Made by a program: the position numbers and the translations under genes. Below, in pieces: positions 16,998 to 25,740 of a stretch of 64,000 nt of DNA (position 1 is its first letter; every line of letters starts with the position of its first letter). The notes beneath the pieces were generated by a model. It worked only from the letters and a program-made list of their open reading frames with translations. It was not told the origin of the DNA and searched no databases. Origin of the DNA: JBBQWR01 sp038210495 (lineage in GTDB: Bacteria > Planctomycetota > Planctomycetia > Pirellulales > DATAWG01); contig JBBQWR010000031.1 in NCBI GenBank assembly GCA_038210495.1, positions 1 to 64,000 of the forward strand, read 5' to 3'.

Positions 16998-18002
16998 ATG
17001 ACCGCCAAAATTTACTACGACTCCGACGCCGACCTGTCCGCTCTTAAGGGAAAAACGATCGCCATCCTCGGCTATGGCTCGCAGGGACACGCCCAAGCCC
17101 AAAACCTTCGGGATAGCGGCTGCACGGTGATCGTCGGCCAGCGGCCGGGAAGCGCCAATTACGATCTGGCCGTCAGCCACGGTTTCGAACCCATGTCGGT
17201 CGAAGACGCCTCCAAGCGGGCTGATCTGATCAACATCTTGCTGCCCGACGAAGTTCAAGGGGACATCTACCGGCAGTACATTCTCCCGCAGCTCAAGCCG
17301 GGCAACGTGCTGATGTGCTCGCACGGGTTCAATGTGCATTTCGGTCAGGTCGAGGCGCCCAAGGGGGTCGATATGGTGCTGGTGGCGCCCAAGGGCCCCG
17401 GCCATTTGGTCCGCAGCGAATTCGAACGCGGCGGCGGCGTTCCCTGCTTGATCGCCTTCAGCGCCGGCGCGAGCGATACCTCCAAGAAGCTCGGTCTGGC
17501 CTATGCGAAGGGAATCGGCGGGGCCCGCGCCGGCGTGATCGAAACCACATTTGCCGAGGAAACCGAAACTGATCTGTTCGGCGAGCAGACCGTCCTCTGC
17601 GGCGGCGTCAGTGCCCTGGTGAAGGCGGGCTTCGAAACGCTCGTCGAGGCCGGCTATCAGCCCGAGATGGCCTATTTCGAGTGCATGCACGAATTGAAAC
17701 TGATCGTCGACCTGTTTTATCAGGGCGGCTTGAACTACATGCGCTATAGCGTCTCGAACACGGCCGAATACGGGGATTACACGCGCGGCCCCCGGATCAT
17801 TACCGACGAGACGAAAGCCGAGATGCGAAAGATTCTGGCCGAAATCCGTAGCGGCCAATTCGCCCGCGATTGGATTCTCGAGAACAAAGCCAATGCCCCC
17901 TCGTTCAAAGCGACCCGCCGCGCCGAGCGAGAGCATCCGATCGAAGAAGTCGGCCGTCGCCTCCGCCGCCTAATGCCCTGGATCAAATCCAAAGAAGTGT
18001 AA
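16998..18002 (+). CDS. ilvC: Ketol-acid reductoisomerase (IlvC), class I
   Basis: A 334-residue enzyme that isomerises and reduces acetolactate or acetohydroxybutyrate with NADPH. The Rossmann fingerprint is AILGYGSQGHAQAQNLRDSG. The phosphate-binding loop VIVGQRPGSANYD carries the Arg and Ser residues expected for NADPH use. MVLVAPKGPGHLVRSEFERG and the C-terminal knotted domain with ETFAEETETDLFGEQ-type sequence (here TTFAEETETDLFGEQ) and ECMHELKLIVDLFYQGG supply the two-magnesium site. The length fits the short class I form. It follows ilvN, forming a two-gene branched-chain amino acid unit. Confidence 0.97.
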   Translation: MTAKIYYDSDADLSALKGKTIAILGYGSQGHAQAQNLRDSGCTVIVGQRPGSANYDLAVSHGFEPMSVEDASKRADLINILLPDEVQGDIYRQYILPQLKPGNVLMCSHGFNVHFGQVEAPKGVDMVLVAPKGPGHLVRSEFERGGGVPCLIAFSAGASDTSKKLGLAYAKGIGGARAGVIETTFAEETETDLFGEQTVLCGGVSALVKAGFETLVEAGYQPEMAYFECMHELKLIVDLFYQGGLNYMRYSVSNTAEYGDYTRGPRIITDETKAEMRKILAEIRSGQFARDWILENKANAPSFKATRRAEREHPIEEVGRRLRRLMPWIKSKEV

Positions 18003-18089
18003 CAACACAGCCGCGGCATCCTCCCGTGCCGTGTGTCTCTATTCGCGAAGCCAATCCCTACATCCCGCCTCCCGACTTCCTCCTCCCCC

Positions 18090-18371
18090 ATGCCCACCAG
18101 CGCCGCCAATACCGCTTCAAGCCAGGTCTTCGCGGACCTCAAGCCAGGGGATCGCATTGAGCTCACGCACGGCGTCAAAATCGGCTCGACCGGCGCGTGG
18201 ACGACCAAATCCACCGGCACGGTGGTCCGCACGGAGCGCCGCCGCCACGGCCTGCATTTCCGCCGCCACGCGGACGACAAAGTCTTCAGCGACCTCATCG
18301 TGCTCACCCGCGACGACGGCGAGCTGACCACCGTCACCATGGACGAATTCACGCAGTTGCGAAAGCTCTAA
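18090..18371 (+). CDS. Conserved small protein, KOW/SH3-like, unknown function
   Basis: A 93-residue product starting at MPTSAANTASS. The core, DLKPGDRIELTHGVKIGST followed by TKSTGTVVRTERRRHGLHFRR and ending in LTTVTMDEFTQLRKL, reads as a small beta-barrel with alternating hydrophobic residues (G-D-R-I-E-L, G-T-V-V) like KOW or SH3 folds. I recognise the pattern as a recurrent planctomycete hypothetical but know no function. It lies 88 bp after ilvC and may be cotranscribed. An upstream in-frame ATG (18033) would add 19 residues of low-complexity Ser/Pro and is less likely. Confidence 0.7.
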   Translation: MPTSAANTASSQVFADLKPGDRIELTHGVKIGSTGAWTTKSTGTVVRTERRRHGLHFRRHADDKVFSDLIVLTRDDGELTTVTMDEFTQLRKL

Positions 18372-18395
18372 TATCCGCTAACAATGCGCCGGGTC

Positions 18396-18490
18396 GCCGG
18401 GGCTGGAGGCGTCCTCGCCGAAGCCCCAGAGAGTGGATTCGATTTCGAGAGCAGGCCACGGGGGCTTCCCTTCGGTCCCGCTCCGGCTAC
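18396..18490 (+). repeat. 95-bp dispersed repeat family, copy A
   Basis: This stretch aligns without gaps over about 95 bases with the reverse complement of 59185-59280 and, at both ends, with 34179-34271. Shared blocks include GGAGGCGTCCTCGCCGA, GATTTC[AG]AGAGCA[AG]GCCAC and CTTCGGTCC. The ends are inverted with respect to each other (GGGGCTGGA...TCC.GC..CGGC), so each copy can fold into a long hairpin. It lies in the spacer between the small KOW-like gene and flhA. Confidence 0.65.
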
Positions 18491-18631
18491 CCAACTTCGG
18501 CCAGCGACGAAACCGACCTGGACACTCCGCGCCGATTTGGCTAACTTCCGCCCCTCTTCTCTGTGACCACTGGGTTGCGGCATTTCCGCCGCGACACAGC
18601 TCACGTCGTCGAACTTTTTCCGGAGATGCGA

Positions 18632-20737
18632 ATGGCTGCGGGCGCCGCGGCTCGCGCTAGCGGGCTATCTCTTGGTCGCTGGCAAGACCTGATCTTGCCC
18701 ATCGGAATCATCGCCAGCGTGCTGGTGATCCTGGTTCCCATGCCCGCGGTCTTGATGGACGTCATGCTGGCCGCGAACATCACCGTGGCCGTGATTATCT
18801 TGCTCACGACCATCTATGTGCGCACGCCGTTGGAGTTCAGCATCTTTCCGTCGCTGCTGCTGGCGACGACGCTCGCGCGATTGGTGCTCAACGTCGCCAC
18901 GACCCGGCTGATTCTGACGCACGCGGGGACCGAGGGACCTCTGGCGGCGGGCCACGTCGTGAAGGCGTTCGGCGAATTCGTGGCCGGCAACGAGCTGGTC
19001 GTCGGCATCATCATCTTCGTGATCGTGATCGTGATTCAGTTCTTGGTTATCACCAAGGGCGCCACGCGGATCAGCGAAGTCGCCGCTCGGTTCGCGTTGG
19101 ACGGCATGCCCGGTCGGCAAATGGCGATCGACGCCGATCTGAACGCGGGCGTGATCGACGAAGTCGAAGCCCAGCATCGCCGCCAAGAAATTACGCGGCA
19201 GGCGGATTTCTTCGGAGCCATGGACGGCGCCAGTAAGTTTGTCCGCGGCGACGCAATCGCCGGTATCCTAATTACGCTCATCAACATCATCGGCGGCTTG
19301 GTGATCGGCGTCGTCGAAGCGGGCATGTCATTTTCCGAGGCCGGCTCGGTATTTACGAAGCTCACGATCGGCGATGGCTTGGTAAGTCAAGTGCCGGCGT
19401 TCTTGATTTCGCTGGCGGCCGGTTTGCTCGTGACGCGTAGCAGTTACGCCGTGAACTTGCCGGTCGAGTTCATTCAGCAATTGTTTTCTCGACCCCAGGC
19501 GCTTGTCATCACGGGTGGGTTTTTGTGCGTGCTGATTTTCACCAACTTGCCGACGATCCCGCTCGTGTGTCTTGGCGGTGGCTGTCTTGGGATTGCTGCC
19601 GTGCTGACGCGGCAGAAAAAGCAGGAGACGGCCGCGGCGGAAACGATGGCCAAAGTGGCGGCGAAAAAACCGCCCGAAGAGCGGATCGAGGATTATCTCA
19701 CGACCGACCCGATGGAAATCGAGTTGGGCGTCGGCCTGATTCGTCTCGCCGATCCCAAACGGGGCGGCGATTTGTTGGATCGAATTCAACGCGTCCGCCA
19801 GAATGTGGCCGCCGAGATGGGCATCATCATGCCCAAGGTCCGCATCCGCGACAACATGCGGCTCGATCAGAATCAGTATCGCATAAAAATCTCCGACATG
19901 CCGGTGGTCGCCGCCACCGTCGAGGTCAACGGTCTGCTGGCGATGGACTCGGGTTTCACGACGGGCAAAGTGCGCGGCATCGAAACGCGCGAGCCGGCCT
20001 TCAACACGCCTGCGATCTGGATCGATCCCACTCTGCGCAATCAGGCGGAAATTTTCGGCTATACGGTGATCGAGCCAGCCAGCGTGCTGGCGACCCATTT
20101 AACCGAAACTGTCCGCAAGCACGCCGACGAACTGCTCACTCGCGACGCGGCTAAGCACCTGATCGATCAACTCAAGCAGACGCAACCGGCTGCCGTGGAT
20201 GAATTGATCCCCAGTCAGATGAAGCTGGCCGAAGTTCAGCGCGTGTTGCAACTGCTGCTTCGCGAGCAGGTTCCGATCCGTCAGCTTGGCCCCATTTTGG
20301 AAACACTGGGCGATTACGCGGGCCGGACCAAGGATCCGATTCTGCTGACCGAATACGTGCGGCATCGGTTGGCCCGGACGATTTGCACCCGCTACCGCGA
20401 CAAGGACAGCAAGCTACACGTCGTCACGCTCGATCCCGCGCTCGAGGACCGAATTCGAGCCGGCATCGAGCACAGCGAACGGGGCCTGTTCGTTCGTATG
20501 TCGCCGCAAGCGGTGGAAACGACCGCGCGGCTGATCGGCGCCGAAATCGAACGACTGACCCGGGGCAACCATCCGCCGGTATTGCTCGTTAGCCCGCAGA
20601 TTCGGGCGGGACTCAAACAGATGACGGCGGCCCAGATGCCGCGGCTGGTGATTTTGAGCTTCAACGAAATAACACGCGATACGCAGATTGAATCGCACGC
20701 CCTCGTGACCGACGAGGCGCCGAAAAAGATTCCTTAG
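18632..20737 (+). CDS. flhA: Flagellar export gate protein FlhA
   Basis: A 701-residue FHIPEP family protein, the large export-gate subunit of the flagellar type III secretion system. The N-terminal half contains eight predicted membrane helices and the hallmark cytoplasmic loop GATRISEVAARFALDGMPGRQMAIDADLNAG. The C-terminal half is the cytoplasmic substrate-docking domain (VRIRDNMRLDQNQYRIKI onward). The start at 18632 is chosen for CGGAG at 18621-18625; an in-frame ATG at 18563 would add 23 atypical residues. It heads the flhA-flhF-flhG run; other export components are not in the window. Its stop codon lies inside a 23-bp palindrome. Confidence 0.95.
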   Translation: MAAGAAARASGLSLGRWQDLILPIGIIASVLVILVPMPAVLMDVMLAANITVAVIILLTTIYVRTPLEFSIFPSLLLATTLARLVLNVATTRLILTHAGTEGPLAAGHVVKAFGEFVAGNELVVGIIIFVIVIVIQFLVITKGATRISEVAARFALDGMPGRQMAIDADLNAGVIDEVEAQHRRQEITRQADFFGAMDGASKFVRGDAIAGILITLINIIGGLVIGVVEAGMSFSEAGSVFTKLTIGDGLVSQVPAFLISLAAGLLVTRSSYAVNLPVEFIQQLFSRPQALVITGGFLCVLIFTNLPTIPLVCLGGGCLGIAAVLTRQKKQETAAAETMAKVAAKKPPEERIEDYLTTDPMEIELGVGLIRLADPKRGGDLLDRIQRVRQNVAAEMGIIMPKVRIRDNMRLDQNQYRIKISDMPVVAATVEVNGLLAMDSGFTTGKVRGIETREPAFNTPAIWIDPTLRNQAEIFGYTVIEPASVLATHLTETVRKHADELLTRDAAKHLIDQLKQTQPAAVDELIPSQMKLAEVQRVLQLLLREQVPIRQLGPILETLGDYAGRTKDPILLTEYVRHRLARTICTRYRDKDSKLHVVTLDPALEDRIRAGIEHSERGLFVRMSPQAVETTARLIGAEIERLTRGNHPPVLLVSPQIRAGLKQMTAAQMPRLVILSFNEITRDTQIESHALVTDEAPKKIP

Positions 20738-20796
20738 CCGCGTTCGCTTGCGACGCGCGCCGGCCGGAAAACTCGCGTCGCAAGCGAACGCGGCTA
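20735..20796. repeat. REP-like palindrome, copy 2 (flhA/flhF junction)
   Basis: A perfect 23-bp inverted repeat: 20735-20757 (TAGCCGCGTTCGCTTGCGACGCG) written here by its ends TAGCCGCGTTCG and TTGCGACGCG, and its complement at 20774-20796. The left arm includes the flhA stop codon TAG. There is no T-run, so it is more like a REP-type hairpin than an intrinsic terminator; it may still stabilise the upstream mRNA. Confidence 0.75.
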
Positions 20797-20842
20797 AAAA
20801 ATAAATTTAAGAAAATTATCTTCTCGAATTCGATCGAACGAC

Positions 20843-22048
20843 ATGGACGTCAAAACCTTTCGCGCTAAGACGATGCAGGATGCACTCGATCTGGTGCGCC
20901 GCGAACTGGGCTCCGAAGCCGCCGTGCTCCAAACGCGCGACGTGCGCGTCGGAGGGCTGTTTCGGATGCTGCCCGGGATGCGACGCGTCGAAGTGACCGC
21001 GTCGGCCCATGTCTCGGTGCCCAGCCGCATGCCGCGACGCCCTCGCGATCGCGAGCAGATCGTTGGGCTCGATCTCTCGACCGAGCCGGCGGATTTGAAT
21101 CCTCATGCGGCGTTGTACGGATCGCCCGCTTCGGTCCCGATCGACCAGCAAGACTACCGCGGCAAATTTCGCGACGACCTCAAGCATCAGCTGGATGGCC
21201 TGCAATCGATGGTCGAGGATTTGTGCCGTCGCTCCCAGACCAAGGCCCCTCGCGAATTACCGCGGTCGCTGTTTAATCTTTTCACTGATCTGATCGAGGC
21301 CGACGTCAGCGAGGAGTTGGCCCGCGAATTGGTGGAGCGAGCTCATGCCGAATCGCCTGCCGACGAATTGTCGGACGAATCGCTGCTCAAACGCCGTGTC
21401 GCCCGGATGGTCGAGAACGAGATTCGCGTCGTCGGCCCGATTCGCGTACAGCCGGGCCAGCGGCGGTTAGTGGCGCTGGTGGGTCCTACCGGAGTCGGCA
21501 AGACCACGACGATCGCCAAGCTGGCGGCGCAGTTTCGTCTCAAGGAAAAACGCAAAGTGGGTTTAATCACGGTCGACACCTATCGGATCGCGGCCGTCGA
21601 GCAACTCCGGACTTACGCCGACATCATCGATCTGCCGATGTCCGTCGTTTCGACGCCGCGCGAGATGCGCGAGGCAGTCGCTACGATGGGCGATCTCGAT
21701 CTCGTGCTGATGGACACGGCCGGCCGCAGCCCCCGCGACGAAGTCAAAATTCAAGAGCTCAAGTCGCTGCTTGCCGAGGCCGAGGCCGACGAAGTGCATC
21801 TGGTGCTCAGCGGCACGGCGGGCGCCGCGAGCCTGGTTCGCACGGCCGAGCAATTCTCAAATGTCGGCGTTACGACGCTGCTGCTCACCAAGCTCGACGA
21901 AGCCAGTGGACTTGGAAATCTGCTGCCGCTGCTTCGCTCCAGCGGTTTGCCACTCAGCTATGTCACCGATGGGCAGGACGTCCCGGACGACATCGAGCCA
22001 GCGGATAGTCGTCGGCTTGCCGGAATGGTCCTGGGCATGGAGATTTAA
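20843..22048 (+). CDS. flhF: Flagellar SRP-like GTPase FlhF
   Basis: A 401-residue SRP-family GTPase that places flagella at the pole. It starts MDVKTFRAKTMQDALDLVRRELGSEAAVL, the typical FlhF N-terminus. A basic linker and N-domain precede the NG GTPase core, with GPTGVGKTTTIAKLAA (G1), TVDTYRIAAVEQLRTYADI (the insertion box shared with Ffh/FtsY), MDTAGRSPRD (G3) and LLLTKLDEASGLGNLL (G4/G5). It follows flhA after 105 bp containing the palindrome and runs into the flhG-like gene after 6 bp, so flhF and flhG are probably translationally coupled. Confidence 0.95.
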   Translation: MDVKTFRAKTMQDALDLVRRELGSEAAVLQTRDVRVGGLFRMLPGMRRVEVTASAHVSVPSRMPRRPRDREQIVGLDLSTEPADLNPHAALYGSPASVPIDQQDYRGKFRDDLKHQLDGLQSMVEDLCRRSQTKAPRELPRSLFNLFTDLIEADVSEELARELVERAHAESPADELSDESLLKRRVARMVENEIRVVGPIRVQPGQRRLVALVGPTGVGKTTTIAKLAAQFRLKEKRKVGLITVDTYRIAAVEQLRTYADIIDLPMSVVSTPREMREAVATMGDLDLVLMDTAGRSPRDEVKIQELKSLLAEAEADEVHLVLSGTAGAASLVRTAEQFSNVGVTTLLLTKLDEASGLGNLLPLLRSSGLPLSYVTDGQDVPDDIEPADSRRLAGMVLGMEI

Positions 22049-22054
22049 ACAGTC

Positions 22055-22915
22055 ATGCTCGATCAAGCCTCGGAACTCAGACGATTGGCCCGGCAATGGG
22101 CCGCCGGCGACGGCAAGTCGGCATTCCGCGCGCCGCGCAAGATCGTCGTCTCGGCCGGCAAGGGAGGCGTGGGCGCCACGACGATCGCCGTGAATCTCGC
22201 GGCCGCGCTCGGGCGGCAAGGTTGCCGGACAATATTGGTCGACGCCGACTTCACCGGCGCCGACGCAGCCCTGCTGTGCGGAATCGAGTCGCGCGAGACG
22301 ATCGCCGATGTGCTCTCGGGTCGCCGAAACGTGCACGAAGTCTTGCAACCCGGACCGGCCGGCATCCAAGTCGTTCCGGGGATTTGGTCGCCGGGCGCGA
22401 TTCCCGACTGCTCGCCAACCGCTCAGCAGCGACTGCTGCGAGAGCTCGATCAATTGGGCCGACACGCCGACGTGATCGTGCTCGACGTGGGCAACGGACT
22501 CACGCATGTCGTGCAGCGGTTTTGGCAAGCCGCGGAGCAAGTATTGCTAGTGACCACCGCCGAGGCCGTCTCAATCATGGACGGCTACGCGGCCGTCAAA
22601 GTGTTCATGGACGGCGATAGACCGCCAAGCGTGCGGACGATCGTTAACCAATCGCCACTACCCGAGGTTGCCGCCGACGTCCATCGGCGAATTGCGCAGG
22701 CATGTCAAAAATTCCTGGGGATTAGTGTCACGCCCGCAGGCGCGGTGCCCTGGGACGCTAGCGTAGCGCTCGCTGCGCAACGCAACAAGCCGCTGGTGCT
22801 CGACCAACCGCAGGCGCCCGCGGCGATCGAAATAGAGCGGATCGCCGAAAGCGTGCTGAGCCAATCGGCTTCGTCAATGCGTCTGGAGCCGGCGGCTGAA
22901 AAGATTGCCGCTTGA
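22055..22915 (+). CDS. flhG: FlhG/MinD-like ATPase with altered Walker A
   Basis: A 286-residue deviant Walker ATPase that normally limits flagellar number by activating FlhF. The N-terminal DQASELRRL (residues 3-11) matches the DQAxxLR motif of FlhG that stimulates FlhF. The P-loop reads SAGKGGVGATT: the MinD signature lysine (Lys36) is present but the general Walker A lysine is replaced by Ala41. VDADFTGADAALL and VIVLDVGNG are the switch and Walker B segments, and LVTTAEAVSIMDGYAAVK is typical of FlhG. Ala at this P-loop site is also seen in CpaE/TadZ-type relatives, so it might bind but not hydrolyse ATP. Placement after flhF supports the flhG name. Confidence 0.85.
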   Translation: MLDQASELRRLARQWAAGDGKSAFRAPRKIVVSAGKGGVGATTIAVNLAAALGRQGCRTILVDADFTGADAALLCGIESRETIADVLSGRRNVHEVLQPGPAGIQVVPGIWSPGAIPDCSPTAQQRLLRELDQLGRHADVIVLDVGNGLTHVVQRFWQAAEQVLLVTTAEAVSIMDGYAAVKVFMDGDRPPSVRTIVNQSPLPEVAADVHRRIAQACQKFLGISVTPAGAVPWDASVALAAQRNKPLVLDQPQAPAAIEIERIAESVLSQSASSMRLEPAAEKIAA

Positions 22916-23102
22916 CGACTCAAAAGTTCAACGATTCAATCTGCAACCAACCCGAATTAAAATCGACTTGCACTCAAAACAAGGAGATTTCATACAGCCC
23001 CCCTTGCCGATCGTCCGATAACTTCAAAGAGCATTGGCACGCATGGTGTCGTTAAAATGCACGGTTTGAGCGAAGTTTGACGGCGGCTCGGAGATCGGTC
23101 CC

Positions 23103-23363
23103 ATGGGACACACTTATGCCGGAGTGTTGGGGTTAATCGCGTTCATCACCATCATCGCCGAAGGCATCGCCGATCGCGCCGCTGTTGAAGGGACTATCCT
23201 CGCGGCAATGCTGGCGATGTTCGCGGCGGCGGTCGTTGGCGCCGCGATCGGACAACTGGCGGGCTGGATCGTCGACGAGTCAGTGCGAGCAAGGCTGGCG
23301 GCAGAAATGGCGGCGATGACCAAAGCCGAAGCGGCGACGGCCATCGCGAACAAAAAGACATAA
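23103..23363 (+). CDS. Small Ala-rich membrane protein, unknown
   Basis: An 86-residue product with two predicted membrane helices (GVLGLIAFITIIAEGIA and GTILAAMLAMFAAAVVGAAI) and a basic, Lys-rich cytoplasmic tail (MTKAEAATAIANKKT). Its position between flhG and fliA on the same strand suggests it belongs to the flagellar cluster, but nothing in the sequence ties it to a known flagellar component. FlgN, FliL or a planctomycete-specific protein are all unsupported guesses. The frame has no in-frame overlap with a better candidate, and its codon composition resembles the neighbours. Confidence 0.6.
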   Translation: MGHTYAGVLGLIAFITIIAEGIADRAAVEGTILAAMLAMFAAAVVGAAIGQLAGWIVDESVRARLAAEMAAMTKAEAATAIANKKT

Positions 23364-23545
23364 GCGAAGCGAACCGGCCGAACTCAAATCATTCAACTAG
23401 GACGACGAGTTTTCGATACCACTAAGCTGCCTCATCGCGACGATCGTTTTGTATTCGATCGGCCAAGCTCGAGGCGGCGAAAGATTGCGTCACGCGAGAT
23501 GGATCTCGCGGCATGTGCGACGCGCGAACAATCATGGAGGATTGC

Positions 23546-24328
23546 ATGGCGACGACGATGGCGCCTGAGAATATTCAGCAGCTTTGGCTGGATTTCAAAG
23601 CTGACCTTTCCAATCAAGACCTGCGCAACCGGTTGATCGAGCAGTATCTGCCGCTCGTGAAATACAATGGCGAGCGGATCTGGGCCAGACTCCCCGAGGG
23701 AGTCGAGCTCGACGATCTGGTCTCCGCCGGCGTGTTCGGTCTGATGGATGCGATCGACGCTTTCGATCTGACGCGCGGCGTCAAGTTCGAGACCTATTGC
23801 GTGCCGCGAATCCGCGGCGCCATGCTCGACGAGCTGCGCACCATGGACTGGGTCCCCCGATTGGTTCGCTCGAAGGCCAGCAAGCTGAACGAGGCCCTCA
23901 AAACGCTCGAAGCCAAGATGGGCCGATCTCCGACCGAGATCGAGCTCGCCGAGCAACTCCAGATTTCGGTGGCTGAGCTCGAAAAGATGATGATCGACGC
24001 CAACGCCGTCAATCTCATCAGTCTGAACAAAAAGTGGTACGAGACCGACAGCTACAAAGATGTCCGCGAGATCGACGTCCTCGAAGACAAGAAGGGTGAA
24101 GACCCGACCCGCCGGATTCAGAAAAACGATCTGATGCGGCTGGTGACCAAGGGCCTCAACCGCAACGAACGGCTCATCATCATTCTCTATTACTATGAAG
24201 AGCTGACGATGAAAGAGATCGGGGCCACCCTCGATCTCTCCGAGAGCCGAGTGAGTCAAATGCACAGCTCGATCGTGCAGCGGCTCCAGTCGCAGTTGGA
24301 ACGCCGCCGGCCGGAGTTCGCGACCTAA
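23546..24328 (+). CDS. fliA: Flagellar/motility sigma factor (FliA/WhiG family, sigma-28)
   Basis: A 260-residue alternative sigma factor. Region 2 contains LVKYNGERIWARLPEGVELDD, AGVFGLMDAIDAFD and VKFETYCVPRIRGAMLDELR, the FliA/WhiG fingerprint. Region 3 has SKLNEALKTLEAKMGRSPTEIELAEQL. Region 4 ends in MKEIGATLDLSESRVSQMHSSI, the -35 helix-turn-helix. The ATG at 23546 with GGAGG at 23536-23540 is preferred over an in-frame ATG 11 codons upstream. It closes the flhA-flhF-flhG group and is followed by an intrinsic terminator, consistent with control of late flagellar genes. The anti-sigma factor FlgM is not seen here. Confidence 0.93.
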   Translation: MATTMAPENIQQLWLDFKADLSNQDLRNRLIEQYLPLVKYNGERIWARLPEGVELDDLVSAGVFGLMDAIDAFDLTRGVKFETYCVPRIRGAMLDELRTMDWVPRLVRSKASKLNEALKTLEAKMGRSPTEIELAEQLQISVAELEKMMIDANAVNLISLNKKWYETDSYKDVREIDVLEDKKGEDPTRRIQKNDLMRLVTKGLNRNERLIIILYYYEELTMKEIGATLDLSESRVSQMHSSIVQRLQSQLERRRPEFAT

Positions 24329-24362
24329 GAAGTTTGCTGCGGCATAGCGATTAAAACTGGTC

Positions 24363-24393
24363 AGCCCCGGGAGTAACTCTCGGGGCTTTTTTT
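24363..24393 (+). terminator. Intrinsic terminator after fliA
   Basis: An 11-bp stem (AGCCCCGGGAG / CTCTCGGGGCT, one G-T pair) with a 3-base loop TAA is followed by seven T. It lies 34 bases after the fliA stop codon and is the cleanest terminator in the window. Confidence 0.9.
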
Positions 24394-24611
24394 GCGCGCG
24401 GCCCAAAAGCGTACATGTTGTACGCCAATGCACATTTCCACCAATTTGTGCGAAATTTGGCCACTCTCAAATCTGCACGTACCAGATAAATCGGCCAAAT
24501 TGCATTGCCAAGGGCCGAAAATCCGAGATGGTCGCGCGCTAGAGAGTGTCAGCACTGCTAATTATGCGTGGACCGACTAAAAAGTACGTCGAATTTGCTC
24601 TTAACCTTTCT

Positions 24612-24627
24612 TGGCACGGGTTGTGCT
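24612..24627 (+). promoter_or_regulatory. Sigma-54 type promoter of the DUF1328 gene
   Basis: TGGCACG at 24612-24618 and GC at 24625-24626 sit at the -24/-12 spacing of sigma-54 (TGGCACG-N4-NTGC), with one deviation (T to G before the TGC). The expected start of transcription is about 24638, 48 bases before the ATG. No enhancer-binding protein gene is nearby; upstream sites in the 24394-24600 spacer could bind one. Confidence 0.55.
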
Positions 24628-24685
24628 TATGCACATCGTCGTTGCCGTCTACAAAATCACAATCGACTTCTAGGAGGGTCTAGTC

Positions 24686-24862
24686 ATGTTGTACTGGTCA
24701 GCCGTATTTTTCGTGATCGCGTTGGTCGCAGCCGTCTTTGGATTTGGCGGTATCGCCGGCCCCGCGATGGGCGTAGCCCAAATTTTATTCTTTGTGTTTT
24801 TGGTCCTATTTATCGTGAGCCTCCTATTCCGTGGTGGAGCTCGACGAGGACCGATGGTTTAA
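24686..24862 (+). CDS. DUF1328 family small membrane protein (YtjA-like)
   Basis: A 58-residue protein with two membrane helices, MLYWSAVFFVIALVAAVFGF and then ILFFVFLVLFIVSLLF, separated by GGIAGPAMGVAQ, the glycine-rich turn of DUF1328. The last residues are basic (GARRGPMV). A strong Shine-Dalgarno (AGGAGGG, 24672-24678) lies 7 bases before the ATG. The length matches the family's 54-60 residues. It stands alone with its own sigma-54 type promoter upstream; the family is often stress- or nitrogen-regulated, but its function is unknown. The gene is short enough to be missed by usual length cut-offs. Confidence 0.85.
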   Translation: MLYWSAVFFVIALVAAVFGFGGIAGPAMGVAQILFFVFLVLFIVSLLFRGGARRGPMV

Positions 24863-24968
24863 CCATTAACAGATGGTTTTGGAAGAAGCACGAATTGCGG
24901 CCCGCCGGTACTCCAGGCGGGCTGCAGTCGTTTACCGACGCAGGGACTGGAGCTTTCTGAAGACAGTC

Positions 24969-25679
<711 letters not shown>

Positions 25680-25740
25680 GGAGGAGGGAAAGTCGGGAGC
25701 TGGGGTTTAGGCAGGACAACTGCTCATCGACGGGGAGACA

